NCBI GenBank assembly: GCA_003184365.1
Contig: NKYR01000118.1
Coordinates: 1 to 64,000, forward strand
DNA: 64,000 nucleotides
DNA from: Evernia prunastri
Lineage: Eukaryota > Ascomycota > Lecanoromycetes > Lecanorales > Parmeliaceae
Direction of reading: 5' to 3'
Each line of letters begins with the position of its first letter. Position 1 is the first letter of the stretch. The translations under genes and the position numbers were made by a program. Positions 1 through 12,001 of the stretch are shown piece by piece. Under the pieces are notes generated by a model, which did not search any database, was not told the DNA's origin, and saw only the letters and a program-made list of their open reading frames with translations.

Positions 1-917
1 ATCAGCCGTTCAAGGACCCTGGTGCAAAAGACGCTTAAAACAGCGTCCACGTATGCCGAAAAGGGCTACCGTTTTACCCGGATCCAGTTTAATAGAATAA
101 ACTAATGCAGAGACGAAGAAAGTCATCGACTAAAAATTTAGAATAATATATAATATAGTAATGAAAAGAGATACTAACGAGATCGTCTCTGAATTAATTA
201 TCAAATACAAAATAATAGCAACGATCAAAACAGTTATTAGAAAATATGTCTATTAATAGTAAATCAAGAAGTAAATCTTCGAGTCACGCGATAGTGCTCT
301 AAAAAAGATTTAACTTATATCGTCTAACAAAATTATGCGATTATACGTCAGACTTAAACGAGTTAAAATATCGCTAATCACTTAAATTCGAATCGAAAAG
401 ATTGATTTCAAAATATTTCTATTTAGTAGGAGAGTATTAGATATCGATAATAATAAATGTGAATACGAGCGAGTTAGATAGACTACTCGTTATTTGCTAT
501 ACGAATATAGACGCTTTACAAAATAAAGAAATAGACTTTGAACGGCGAAAAGAAGGAAGATATTAGAAAGAATAATAATTCATAAGGATATGCTAATCGT
601 CTCCCGCTATGTATTCATAACGACGGATTTTATATGAAATACGAGGCTTATTAAGTAATTTCGAGCTCTGAATGAAGAACAATAAGAAGGATTCATAGAG
701 ATATGATATCAAAAGCAGAACGAGATTAAGAGGTGAAGAACTCAACGGTGTAGAATATCTCTTCATAAGGATACATGCAACAGAGTAACAGGTGGATCCA
801 CATCGATTTGTATAGCCTCATTTTATTGAGATGATGCGATTGATCAGATCTATTGATAGATTGATTACGTAATCTCGCATAGTTGGCCCACTAAGGGTCG
901 AACTTCAGGGTAGTATG

Positions 918-948
<31 letters not shown>

Positions 949-960
949 CAATCAATCAAA
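1..960. other. AT-rich, gene-free left edge, probably RIP-degraded repeat
   Basis: No credible reading frame is present. The first 900 bases are clearly richer in A and T than the rest of the window, with many TA steps and stops in all frames, and the composition changes abruptly near 1,000 where MIM2 begins. This is what a repeat hit by repeat-induced point mutation looks like in Pezizomycotina, but I recognise no transposon protein, so the identity of the source is unknown. Confidence 0.5.
917..960. repeat. ATCA tetranucleotide microsatellite
   Basis: About ten near-perfect ATCA units with one interruption (ATCAA ACA) mark the boundary between the AT-rich edge and the first gene. It is a simple sequence repeat with no sign of a coding role. 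Confidence 0.9.
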
Positions 961-1075
961 CCATAAGGTAGTTACACTACTACCGAGACTATTATCAGTT
1001 GCTGCCGACTTCTGCCCATTCGTACCCCAAAAGAACTAACCGTCTCCAAACGTCCTGTCCCAAGCCAAGCCCACC

Positions 1076-1535
1076 ATGTCCTCCCCAACCTCCTTGCCCC
1101 AACACGTCTACCCGCCCAGCCCCTCCCCCTCCGACGACCTCGACTCCCTCCCGGACTCCGCCCCCAGCGACGACATCGACTCCACCGCCTCCGACGAGTC
1201 CGAGTCCGACGCCGAGAGGGAATGGAAGGAGTCCCTGCAGCAGCTCGAGCTCATCCTGACCATGGTCCTCGTGCCGTACGCGGGCAAGTATTTCGGCAGG
1301 AAATGCGCTTATTGGGGTGAGTCTGTCTTGTCTTTGTCTGTCTGTCTCCGGTCTGCGGGTTTTCCCTGAGGATTGGAAGAGAATGGGAAGTTGAATGGGT
1401 TGAGGCTGACAAAGGGTGTGATTGGGAACAGGCTGGGCGAAATTCATGGAGTGGAAATATCCGGTCGAGGTCGTCTTTACGAGCGAGAAGACCTTCAAGG
1501 CCGCTGGCGCGGTGGAGGCTGCGGCTTCTCTGTGA
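1076..1535 (+). CDS. MIM2: Mitochondrial import protein Mim2-like
   Basis: This small outer-mitochondrial-membrane protein is expected to act with Mim1 in inserting alpha-helical outer membrane proteins. Two exons, 1076-1316 and 1432-1535, with an intron of 115 nt (GTGAGT donor, AACAG acceptor) give 114 aa. The first 50 residues are Ser/Asp/Glu/Pro rich. The conserved core follows: EWKESLQQLELILTMVL, then YAGKYFGRKCAYWG, then after the intron WAKFMEWKYPVEVVF. This pattern of an acidic N-terminus, one hydrophobic helix and a GRKCAYWGW block is what I recall for the fungal Mim2 family. The start is the first ATG in frame, preceded by a CCACC context. The name rests on pattern memory; the two-exon structure is clear. 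Confidence 0.72.
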
Positions 1536-3351
1536 GGCGGATTCTTTATCGCTACATACACCCTTCACGAAAACCCATTCTCCCCACCAACGAACGTTCG
1601 GCCCTTGTCTGCGAGTCAGGAGGCTCTCTACTCTACCCTACACAAATAGCGCCCCCACCGTCATCGAGCGTACGACCTACTTCTGCCAGTGAGTATAGAC
1701 AGAAAGCTCTACCCTATCATAAACCTCACGCTCGCCATCCTCTCGCCATACAACCCTCCCTCCCTAGACTTCCAGGTACCCTACCCACCCATGACTACCC
1801 CCCTTCGCCCCAATCAACTCGGTTGAGAATCGCCAAGCCAAACAAACCGAACCACCCCCGCGCTCTAGTCCGATTCATCCAGCCCTTCCAAAAACTGAAG
1901 AGCGTCATCCGCCTCTCCGTCTCTGCTCACCACCGCCCTTCCGACACGAGTATGCTATATACCATCATATCTATGGATGGATGGGAAGAGATAAGGAGAT
2001 GTGGGGAGAGATGGGTAGCTTGGCAGGAGCTCGGCGGAGCGCGTTTGGCATGTCTGGGTCTGCTCGTTCGCCAGACGCTGTTGATACCAGGGACGTCAAG
2101 ATCTGCCAGTCTGAAGAGAATAAGAACGCGGCCGGATTTGAGCTTAGGCGGAGGCGGGAAACGACGTGCCTGCCTGCTCAGCTGCGGTGCAGGATACCGC
2201 GACGTTCTGGCGGGATATGTGCGTGTTGCGCTTCGTTTCAATACTACAAGGCAGTGGGCTACAGGATGGGGGTAACTTTTCCTTGTATGGAGAATCGAGG
2301 GAAGTACGTGGGTAGGAAGGAGTAGGCGGGGAATTGTAGTCACGAAGTGGGAGGTGAACGAGTGAATGGATGAATGGATGAGAAAAATCGCACTGGCGAT
2401 TTCGGTTTTGATACATTAGGTTCGATTCTTCTAAGCTCCAGCCACGCAATGCATAAAGCCCATATACCAACCAACTCTCAGAGTCCCGCTGGACCGAAGC
2501 CCATGCGAGGGAAGAGAAAGGGGGAGAGGAGCTGAATCTTCCAAGTACAGTTGCCCACTCCTTTCGTAGACATCATGGATCTATCCAGCATTAATACTAC
2601 ACCTCGGTCAACCATCAATTCGTGAAAATTACATTTGTAAGCGGCCACATAAGGTAGATGGCGTCGAAGGAGTCCCTCCCGTTCTAGAACCGTGGCAAGG
2701 AGAGAAGAGAGATGAAAGTAAAAGCTCTATTGGGGAGTTCCGGGGCAGCCCTTGAGGTCGACTGCATCAGAATCCAGATCTCACTCCGGTCCGGGGAAAG
2801 TAATGGCAGTGTCCTTTTATATAACGTGGGAGGTCCTTCCTTCCTTTCTTTCTTGTAAATGTGAAGCCCGGGTTGATGGCCCTGGTGCTATCAATGGAGA
2901 CAATCCGAGCGCGTTTTGGCACTGGGCTCCTCCAGCGATGGAAAACGATTCATATTCCCCCGAGGGTGACATATCACATGCGTTCTATAGTAGTCCAGAT
3001 CCCCTCCTCCGAAGGTCCATTTGGCTTTCAAGTCTTCCTGACGAGGTTCTGCACCGGGCGAACACGTCAATGCTTGGGACCGTACCAAGCAAGCAGATGA
3101 TAGAAATGTACAGGGTGGTATGGAAAGGTCACTTGTAGTCAAACAAGTGTATATAGGTAGAGGCGCAAAAGTGGCTATCGCAGTGTGGCATTTTTTGGGG
3201 GAATTCTTTTTTGCAACCTTGGCGGAAGGTAATGGGACCTGATTGAGTTTCCCGCCGGGGCACGGCAGAGACGGGGTTTTCCTAGATTAGATGAATTTCA
3301 GTCATTGTTCAGTAATCGCAATGGGGTTATCGCTTACCTTCATAGAGTGTA
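1536..3351. other. Intergenic, 1.8 kb, nothing recognised
   Basis: This holds the 3' flank of MIM2 and the 3' flank of the minus-strand gene at 3352-4613. Several open frames of 80-300 codons cross it on both strands, but none has a family-like sequence, consistent codon use or a convincing splice pattern, so I treat them as chance frames. Confidence 0.5.
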
Positions 3352-4613
3352 CTAGTCCGTGTCTCCGTAGCTGATATCGTTCTCTTGAGACGATCTGTAG
3401 AACACCGGGTCGTGATGCTCAGGGCCATATTCCGGTGTTGGGAGCTCGGTCCATGGGGTATTTGGACTCAGCTTGTCATGCGGCTCCATAGGTATGTCCT
3501 CTTGTAGCTTGTGAGTGCACTAGGTACGGTTATGAGCGTGTTGAAAACCAAATTCGTTACCGTTGGATCACGTGCCTTGGTCTTCTTTAGTTTACAGAGG
3601 GCGCACGCCCCTCCTGGACTTTCCCTTACCGCCTTCGCGTGCGCCTTTCCCTCCTTTGTCAGGGTCCTCGGTTTCCGAGGCTTGATCGTCCTAGGCTTCC
3701 TCTTGCGCTTCTTGGTGAGACCATTGTTTGCTCCATCCTTGACGGCGTGATTAGTCACTGGATTATCACGGTCGTTGGGTGCAGACGACTTCTGGAGAGA
3801 AACCCTGGACTTGGGCTGTTCTAAAAGCGGAACATCAAGACGGCCATTGTGAGGAGCAATCCGCCTTGTGCCATGGATGGGTATCTGCCTGTTAGGCGGG
3901 ACACGTTCGTCAGATGGCCGCAAGATGTAATTTGGGGCCTCTTGAGAGATCCAATCCATGGGCGAACTGACATCTCCATGGTCAGGGTAGTAGACTGAAA
4001 CACCGGTTCCATGTAGATGATTTCCGCAATTAGCACAAGTATTAGGAAATTCCGGACTTGGAAGGTTCAAAGCATCATTGGAGGAGATAGACATCTGTCC
4101 GATTGGTGAGACACTTGGCTTCCATTCTGTGTTTGAGCCATGTGGACTAATGGGATCCGTATACCGCTGTGTAGGATGCGAGATGGGTTCGCTTCCCGCT
4201 TGGATAAGATCCATGATTCCACAATCTTGGCTTTCATGGGTTATGCTCTCCTGGAGTACACGGCCAGCGAGTCCGAAGCCGTTGGCAATACCGGGAGATG
4301 AAAAATTGCGAGAGTAAGCGCAGTAGTTATCTAAGGACTCCGGAGTGGCAGCAGCACATAGATTGCTCAGCGGGCTGACTCCGAGACCAGGCTGGAAATT
4401 TGGCACTTCCCCTCGGAGAAAGCGTCTCCCAGCGTGGGTTCCATGGTATGGATTAGCTATAGGGGATACCATGGACTTGTGTCCGTGTGCTTCGCGTCTC
4501 TCAGGTGGATAGAATGGCCTGTGTCCATGAAAGGCTACGCCACCTTTGTATGTCCGTGTCCCAGGTCCAGATGGTCCATATCCATACATGTCATACTGCT
4601 GTATTTGATCCAT
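3352..4613 (-). CDS. Basic nuclear-type protein with a CxxCx6C zinc-binding-like cluster
   Basis: Two exons, 4613-3576 and 3519-3352, give 401 aa. The N-terminal two thirds are disordered (Pro/Ser/Gly/His rich). Near residues 310-350 lies a strongly basic stretch (KKRKRKPRTIKPRKPRTL), followed by GGACALCKLKKTK, and after the intron CTH, so the joined Cys spacing is CxxCx6C like the first half of a Zn2Cys6 cluster. The tail is acidic and Pro rich. Such proteins are common in Pezizomycotina and are thought to be nuclear regulators; no target is known. The 56-nt intron has a GC donor (AAG/GCACGT) and a TAG acceptor; a GT donor 15 nt further in would also keep the frame but would insert five residues before the third Cys. 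The start is the ATG at 4613. Confidence 0.6.
3520..3575 (-). other. GC-AG intron
   Basis: On the minus strand the exon ends AAG and the intron starts GCACGT and ends CCTAG. The GC donor is preferred because it joins the reading frame exactly at the third cysteine of the zinc-like motif. An alternative GT donor at 3560 would leave an intron of only 41 nt. Confidence 0.5.
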
Positions 4614-6627
4614 GAACCTTGTGGAGAACCGGGAAGAGCGCCTCGTAGATTGAAAGAGCAAGCAGATCCGGACACCAGTGTGATAAATTCAACCCGGAAC
4701 GAACAAAGTCCCCGAGAGTGCGAGCCCTGACGGAGATCAGATTAAAAGTTCACTTTAGTATCACTCCATTGGCAAGCCTCCGACCTAAGCACGTGGAAGG
4801 AATGGAAGTGCGGACATGAACGACGCTCTGATGGTAAGACACCTAAGGAGCACTCTGTCACTTGAGGAGCATGAACTTCCAAATGATCTTTCCTTTTCCG
4901 TGGAATGAGCGATAAACTCCTCGGGGGAACGGCGCCAAATGTCAGCAAAGCTGTTTCGATATCTCCCCAGGGAGCAGGAAAGTAAGATCCCAATCGGCAC
5001 TTGGCGATTCCAAAGACCTCACGTCATTTGAGATATGGATGAAGTACTCTGAAACATAAGCGGGCCGGTTTTTGGTGCTCCCGCCTCCTTATGTAATTGT
5101 ATCACGCCTGTCCTTTAGGGTTTCCAGTCCGGCTTTCCTTTCGTCTTGGCCGGAATCAGTCCTGGCCTGATGTCTGAAGTGCCCGCTCGAGTTTGAGACG
5201 TCGTGTTGCCAGAAAAAGCTTTGACTGGTTAGCTCAGGGGGGTTGGAGACCAAGGCTGGGATCGAACCGAGTAGCCAGATACGTGCGAGGCTCCTCTCGG
5301 GCCTGGACGATTATCCAACAGCAAAAATGAAGCGATTGATGGAGTATGCCTTTGGGAGAAGATCCAGTGGTACGGAAACTTGAGAGAAAGGCGGGGGCCT
5401 CCATTGCCAGCTCGGATGATAAGTATCCAACTCACCGAAAGCATACCGCAAGTGCAGGCAAATCCAAGGCAGCAATTACTAGTAACAGACAGACGAAGCA
5501 GTCGCGGTGACCTAGCGTCCGGTGTAACACCATTTTCACGAGTGGTGAATGTAGGATGCAAGGAGAATTGGCCATGATTGGGTGACTTGGCGATGTTGAA
5601 GCATTGCTGCCCAAGCTTAGCGGTCAGTGCGGTCAATGAACCATCCGTTCGTTGGCCACGTGTAGCCGCTCTCCTGGCTTTGCTGCCTTAAGTGGAAATT
5701 CAATAGGTGATCGATGACTTCGTACTGGCTTCCAGGGATCTGATAGACTGCCGATGCTGCTTGGAGTGGAATCAATAAGGAAAATGGCGGCAGAGCCGCG
5801 CTTGGAATAGGTGAGACCGTGAGATGTCGTCCAGATCTCTAGAGTGATATGGTACGAGCAACAGGGTGATTGGAAGAGGAGCACGTAAACTTTGCATTGA
5901 GACCAGGCTCTTACTGCAATGGCACACAAAAGGTTCGGTGGTGAAATGGTGATATCCAGAGTGGAAGTGGTCCGAGCGGTCTGCACACGCTAAGTAACGT
6001 TACAAGTGAAAGCTTGGCACGAGTGATGCTGACTAGGCTTCATTTGAACTAGCTTATTCCTATCTATCCGAGGACCATGAAGACCAGAAGGAAAGAGCAT
6101 GCAGGCAGGTATGCTTCAGGATCGGAAGTTGACCCCATGAAATGACCGGATTCAGCTATCGTTTCCCAACCGACATTAGAAACAGTGTTCAAACGAGATG
6201 CAATTGACGGCGACGATGTGAATAGGAGGCGACTCTAGATAGAGCACATGTCATTACTTTCACTTCGTTTATGCGTGAAATGATGAAATTTTGTAGATGT
6301 GAAAGCATCACACACCTTCCCTTCTCATCTTCTTCGAAACGATATCGACGATCTCGTGAGGAGAATCTGGTTCGAGCTTGGACCTCCATGACCTATGTTG
6401 GAAGGATCGGGAGAGTAGGTACTGCAAGTATAGGCTAGTTTCCCGGGGCAGAGGTGGGATGGGCAAAAGTACACATGTTACATGTCTAGGATTGCACCTT
6501 AGATGCATCGAGTCCATGCAGAGTTCATCAATAAATGCTCGCAGTCAGCATATGACTCGAGCCACACTCGCTCCTAATGATCTTACGAATCTCCTTATGA
6601 TTGGATCACCATTAACGCAAGGAGCGT
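4614..6627. other. Intergenic, 2.0 kb, nothing recognised
   Basis: The region contains the upstream flank of the gene ending at 4613 and the downstream flank of the DUF3632 gene. Short minus-strand frames at 4742-5000, 5229-5636 and 5633-5986 have no recognisable domain. A tRNA-like B box near 5258-5270 lacks pairing arms and was rejected. Confidence 0.45.
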
Positions 6628-7500
6628 TCAGTCTTCCCGTCCGCTGGAGCCATCAATCTTGCGCATCGCAACCACGGCTTCTCGCGCTGCCTGCTTCGTG
6701 GCTGCTTGCAAGTCAGCCGACTCCGCAGCCCATTCGAATCGTTGCCTCCAAAGCTGCCATCTTTCCTTGCAAAAGCCATGCTTCCCAGCCCACAGGTCCC
6801 CGCCTTTGTACGGATCTCCGCTCTGGGGGTCAGGAGCGATCTCATCCTCGCAACCGTAGATCAACTCGCCAGCATGGAAAATCCACTGTGCTGCCGCCGG
6901 TAGCAATCCATCCAACTTACTTAGGTCTTGGTGGTTATCTTCCAGCGCTTCACGCAAGGACCAGAGACCAAAATGCACAAGGTCCGGAATCAAAGATGCT
7001 GCCAGGCGGGCAGTGAAGGCATTCAGATTGATCCATAGACGGCGCTGGTTGCTTCTGTCTGCCGTGCTAGGTGGAGGATCAAAGTCTGTGAGGGCAAACG
7101 ATTGTCAGTATTGAGGATTCCAATCTTCCTTCAGAAGCTTACAGTTCCAACGGTCGCGAACTTCCCATCCAAAGTATTTCAGACTGTTGCCCACGTCCGT
7201 TTTATTCTCTGGTGTCGTCAAGGATGAGGCGCGTTCCGCCTCATCGGGCATTTTCGTGATCGCCAAAAGCAATCTTACAAGCTGCTCATGCTGGTCTGGG
7301 AACTCTTGTGCGATGTCCAGCAAGCTAAACCATAGATCGTTTGAACCATGACCTCCCTCCGCGGTAAATGCGTTAGTTATATCAATGGCTGCAGCATCAA
7401 CGTTGAGCTTGAGGTCGAGGTACTCCTGCAACGCGGACGCTTCTGTCGAACTAAGACCATCTTCTTCGGATCGCTGCTTCTCTATCCAAGAGCGATACAT
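6628..7500 (-). CDS. DUF3632 domain protein
   Basis: Two exons, 7500-7143 and 7085-6628, with a 57-nt intron (GTAAGC donor, CACAG acceptor) give 271 aa. The N-terminal half is helical and acidic; the join restores WEVRDRWNYDFDPPP, a recognisable element of the fungal DUF3632 family. The rest follows the family: a WINLNAFTARLA block, then LVHFGLWSLREALED, AAQWIFHAGELIYGC, and a closing segment rich in Trp and basic residues (CKERWQLWRQRFEWAA). The family is restricted to fungi, has no known function, and is often present in several diverged copies. The start is the ATG at 7500; an open TTG just upstream is not used. No signal peptide or membrane segment is visible. Confidence 0.75.
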
Positions 7501-8894
7501 TGTAGGCAATTCCGGCTGGCCGTCTCAAAGACGCTGGTTCCTTTAGACGCGGGGTGTTCATGAGACAAAGTTGACTTTTGAGTAGGATACCGTTCTGATT
7601 ACAATTGAGATAAAATATCCCAAAGTGGCTATCGATGATGTGTTGAATGCCAGGCACTAAAGTTTGTTTTGCAAGGCGACAGAAATCATGTCAACTTGAG
7701 GCCTTCAAGATGGCATAGAGAAAGACACTTGGATTTGACTGATGAATTGCGATCTAAAGATAGAATGAATGGTGGACGCGGGATCTCAGATGCAAGCCTC
7801 GCCGCACTCGGGCATTTACCGAGAACAGCTTCCCGTTGCCAACAACGGGAGAAGTTCCCCCACTTCACCTATTTTTAATCATGCATCTGTACATCTCCTC
7901 AGCTTCTCCAAACTATAGTGGAAATGAGCATTGTTGCGTGTTGGTATCTGAGACACCAGCACACCCACTTGCATATCAACATGCCGTCGAAAGTATCCTT
8001 AAACCTCCACTTCTAAAAGGATCGTTGCTTTGAAACAGCTAACGGCCGACTTGAATCCCTTGTGTGGCCATCTCTGCTCTCTTTTCGTCTGTCGTCCTGA
8101 CGACCGCTGCGACTTGTTTGTTTTAGTCACAGCATTGCCAGTTGGGAAAAAATGATTCCTCAAATCAGGACTCTTCAGATCAAAGAATGGGCTGTTCAGG
8201 GCTCGGAAACCACAGTGTCCACAGAAGACCATGCAGCACCTAATATTGGTGGGAAGCGTAGCCCTTTACATCACGCGGGTCACATTTCTCTCTTGAAAAG
8301 AAATGTTCCCAGTCGATGACACCTTCAATCAATCCGTCCCAATTCCACTCGAAATACCGTGCCTTAATTTTGGGGTCCTGATTGTATCATATTCTTGCAC
8401 CAGGACTTACAATATTCTCCAAGCCTGAAAACATCCCGCCACGTTCGCCATCCTATTAACTAAATTTACCGTCTTGATTATACGGGAACCGCACCCTATG
8501 TCTCATCTCGGGACTATTCCTGAACCAGACCCAGCAGCACTACAACCTTTCTGCAGGACTCCGGGTCATTTTCATCACAAAATTGTCGTGATCACAGTAT
8601 CCTCGAGTCTTCGAGACACGGAACAGCAAAAACCAACAGTCCCTTGATTGACGGACCTACGGACGGCGGGATGAACAGCTTGATGGTATGGCATAGAGGG
8701 TCAGGCGCCCCTCGACATCTGAGTTTGCTGGACGGTAAAACCACAGCCCCCGTCGCCGAAGAAGCAAATGCGGCCTATTTAAGAGTCTTGTTCTCCCAAG
8801 ACACTCGAAATTTGCATACGACCACCACCCGCAAAAGCATACACCCAGCCGCCTCCAGAGCCAGCGATCTCTCCAACCCCAAATCCTCCACACC
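7501..8894. other. Intergenic, 1.4 kb, divergent promoters
   Basis: This lies between the 5' ends of the minus-strand DUF3632 gene and the plus-strand ribonuclease gene, so both promoters must be here. The last 100 bases before the ribonuclease ATG are C-rich with a CACC context. I see no further gene; frames of 60-110 codons inside look like chance. Confidence 0.45.
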
Positions 8895-9490
8895 ATGTAT
8901 TCCCGTTCTAGCATCACCCTTACCATCCTTTTCGCCACAGCAGCTCTCTGCGCCGTCCCGTACTCGAACGCGACAGAGAGCACCACCAGCGCAAACAAAG
9001 CAACTTAACGCTGACATAAAACTCTCACCGCAACACAGACAACGCCTACTCGCCAAGCGACGACAGGTCGGCCGGCCAGCAAGCCGTCCTGAAATTCAAC
9101 AGCCCAATAGGTCAGTCCCTCCATATCTCCTCCCCGCGTCTTCTTCCTCCTCCCTCCCCCCCCCCCCCCCCCCCCCCCCCGGTAAGTCCATCCCCCCAAC
9201 TGACAACCCGCCCAGGGAGGCGCAAGTACCCCCACACCTACAACAACCGCGAAGGCCTCGCCTTCCCCAACTGCCCCGGCGGCAACCTGAACGAGTTCCC
9301 CATCCTGGCGGGCGGCGCCGTGTACGCCGGGGCGGATCCCGGCGCCGACAGGATCGTCCTGACCGTCGACGCCCCGACGAATTCGGCCACCTTCTGCGGG
9401 CTGATGACGCATACGGGGGCGCCGACGAAGAATGGGTTCGTGCTGTGTACTGGGGGCAACGCGGTGGTCAAGCGCGCCTGGATTGGATGA
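8895..9490 (+). CDS. Secreted guanyl-specific ribonuclease, RNase T1 family (first intron irregular)
   Basis: An extracellular RNase that would cut single-stranded RNA after G. The N-terminus (MYSRSS...ALCA) is a signal peptide. Exons 2 (9039-9110) and 3 (9216-9490) are clear: YSPSDDRSAGQQA, then RKYPHTYNNREG, EFPIL, GADRIVL and THTGA, ending near a Cys. All five RNase T1 catalytic positions can be matched: Tyr and His of YPH, Glu of EFPI, Arg of DRIV, His of THTG. Intron 2 (9111-9215) has CTGAC before its acceptor and carries a 25-nt C run. Intron 1 ends at 9038 with a GCTGAC branch site, but no GT donor after the signal peptide gives the right phase (phase 1 is needed), and the usual N-terminal Cys of the family is absent. 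The gene may be frame-damaged or use an odd donor. The stop is TGA at 9488. Confidence 0.7.
9156..9180 (+). repeat. Poly-C homopolymer (about 25 nt) in an intron
   Basis: An uninterrupted run of C lies inside intron 2 of the RNase gene, next to a TCC-rich tract. Such runs are prone to slippage and assembly error, so its exact length should not be trusted. Confidence 0.9.
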
Positions 9491-12001
9491 TGCGATGCGA
9501 TGGCGGGAGTCGGTGGCTTGGGGCTGGGTCTGGGAAGGAGAGACGAGTGGTGGTTTGGGCTGGTGGGGGAGGAGAGGAATCGCTTGATCAAATATGTTGG
9601 TGTAAAAAAATCAATTGGCTGTCGCAGCTCATGTTCTCTTTTGTCTCCCGTTGCTGTTTCCGTTTAAGAAAAAGAGAAAAAAACGAGCAGAGCCGAGCAA
9701 GCACCGCGACCAAGCGCAGGCTCGGAACAGGGTCTTTGCGGCGTTTCTCCGCGTCGACAAGGATGGCTATTGAACGGTGGGGGTTAGGGAGGAGGAAGGG
9801 GCCGAAGGAAATCATTCCAAGTGCTCAGCTCGTACCTTTACACGTACGATTGATTAGCGGCGTTGCGGGGACAGTCCCATCGCAGAACGCAACAACCATG
9901 GTACTCATATCTGTAGTCCGCGCTCGAGCGGATTTCATCCATAGCAGCTGACTGAAGCCTGGAACAATCTTTTCATGGGAACTTGTAGTTGCAGCGAAAT
10001 TCCCACTCGGTGTGGGAAAACGAAGCTTGAGCTCGTCTCTCTTTGATCGCTGGCTTTTACCCTGCCTACAGATTCGCTTTGATTGGGATTGGGAACTTGC
10101 GTCTTCATCGAATGTGTGACGTGGCAAACGAACGCATCGTAGTGTGATATGCCAGACGAGTTTCTGTTAGAAATCCAAATTAGAAGCATCAAGTCCTCCT
10201 TCAAGAGAGAGCCTCATAGCCCCCACACCCACAACTCTTCGATCCCCACTCGCACCACAAACCCGGACTGGACCGAGGCTTACGCGAAAGGAAAACCCAT
10301 GCCAGACCCTAAGTAAGCAACCGTCAGGCGCTCTCCGAGAGATACATCGCGGGGTCAAAGACAGGCTGCGCTATCTCTCTGAGCTGGAGGCACCGGGGAG
10401 AAAATCTTCCCGAAAACCCCACTAATACCGTATGTCCCGTTTTCGGTTGGGGGGTGGAGCATATACTCGCTCACGTTGAATCTATTGATAGTAGAATTCC
10501 ATCGCCGACGCCGCGGTATGTGCGTGCGTTTCAAGCAGGTCCAGTATTACCTTATCCACTCATTCGGTGATCTCTAGCGTCACAGCAACGATAGCGGTCA
10601 TTACAGTGAGAAGAAAAGCACCACCCGGTGAAAAAACCATGATGGCAATTCGTCATGGTGTCGAGGAAAGGGGGGGTAGCAAAGGTGTAGCAATCCACGT
10701 GGCTGTCCCGCGAGAGAGTGGTGGCCGGTATCGAGGAGGAATGAGAGGACGTGGGTCGTGTTATTTATCCCATCGTCTGGTGCCTGGGGTGCTCGAGTCT
10801 TGCCCTCGAAGCTCGCTGTCGCCGTTTCCTGTTATTCAGATCTCGTAATCTGACGATGTTGTCCAACAGATCTAACAGCGCCTTTTCCAGGCTTCGCATC
10901 CAACTAGCGCCCATAACTCAAAAAAAAAAACATTTCTTTTAAACCCCTCGTAGACCCATCATCCTCTCTCACGTCCTCAAGACCATCCGACATCTTATTG
11001 CACGTACGAACACCGAGTCATGTCTACCTACGTGGATCAAGGTCAGAGCCTGATGAGCGTGGACGCGGGCTTTCCTGACTTGTGCGCTCTGCCAGACGGT
11101 GGAATAGGTGGAGACGCCACGCACGTGTTAGGTGCGAAGCCCGGGTTGGCGGGGGAAGGTGGATTGGATAGTGTTTGTGGTGCTGGGATGCGGCTGTTGG
11201 GATGTATCCGTGGTTGTGCGTAAAGGGAAGATGGTACCTTACTTTGAGGACTTTCTACCCGAAGTGGTTTCGATGGAGTACTGTTTTCCATGTTCGTGGC
11301 GGAAGAAGGGTGTTGTGTTGATCACAAGGGTCTAGTTGCTTGGTGTTTGGTAACTGTAAGCATGTAAGCGACAAATTCCCATACCTAATGTTCACAGGCC
11401 CAATGGCAAAGCGTTCGGCTGTAGATCGAATGAGTCTGTCATAGATTCACGGTTCGGTCTGGGTTTTTTCTGAGGGGTTTTTATTTTTTGAAATTTGGAG
11501 ATCTAGGATCGGTGATGTATCGTGGAAAAGTAGTGCTTCGGCGCTGTGACGAAATTCTCCTGCGAAGCAGTGAAGGAACTTAGGTGTATGCTGCTGCCCT
11601 TTAATTCATCGGAGACAATCCCTGTATCTTAGATTAGTCAATCCGAACTAGCCTTTGCTCGTTCGGTTTGAATTATTGAATTATCGTATTGCTGCCTATT
11701 ATACATGTACACACGAGACATGCCAGCACTCCCAAAACCACGATTGAGCCAAAGCCGCGCCTCACGTCCAACCCGCCTCTGATTCATAAGACCGGGAGCA
11801 AGTCCAGCGAGCCGTGGGGTTGAAGCAGCTGAGATTGAGACTGCATTAAGCGAGGGGTATGAGGGAGTAGAATCGAGAGAAGGGACGACAGCATGTTCGT
11901 AACTTCGTTCAGACTTTGCCGGGACCTAATCGCATCGGTCAGCCTGCGAACGACATTGCGGTGGCAGCAATGGACACGAGTGCATGCTGCCTACCAATCC
12001 T
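9491..12001. other. Intergenic, 2.5 kb, nothing firmly recognised
   Basis: This is the longest silent stretch of the window. It holds the 3' flanks of the RNase gene and the convergent MARVEL gene. A CT-rich leader-like tract at 10,940-11,020 precedes an ATG with a 67-codon frame, but that frame has odd composition and no relatives that I know. A tRNA-Tyr-like stem with a T run sits at 11,396-11,470 and is discussed among the rejected items. Confidence 0.4.

Noticed and set aside
1373..2275. 300-codon plus-strand open frame
   Set aside because: It overlaps the second exon of MIM2 in another frame and has no domain-like sequence.
5258..5270. Minus-strand B-box-like GGTTCGATCCC
   Set aside because: No T stem, acceptor stem or matching A box at the correct distance.
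8644..9951. 435-codon plus-strand open frame
   Set aside because: It crosses the RNase exons in a wrong frame and runs through the poly-C tract; low-complexity Pro/Arg translation.
11396..11470. tRNA-Tyr-like element: a 5-bp stem with loop CTGTAGA, a B-box-like GGTTCGGTC and a T run
   Set aside because: The acceptor and T arms do not pair and the D arm is about nine bases too short. It may be a tRNA relic, but it is not a functional tRNA.
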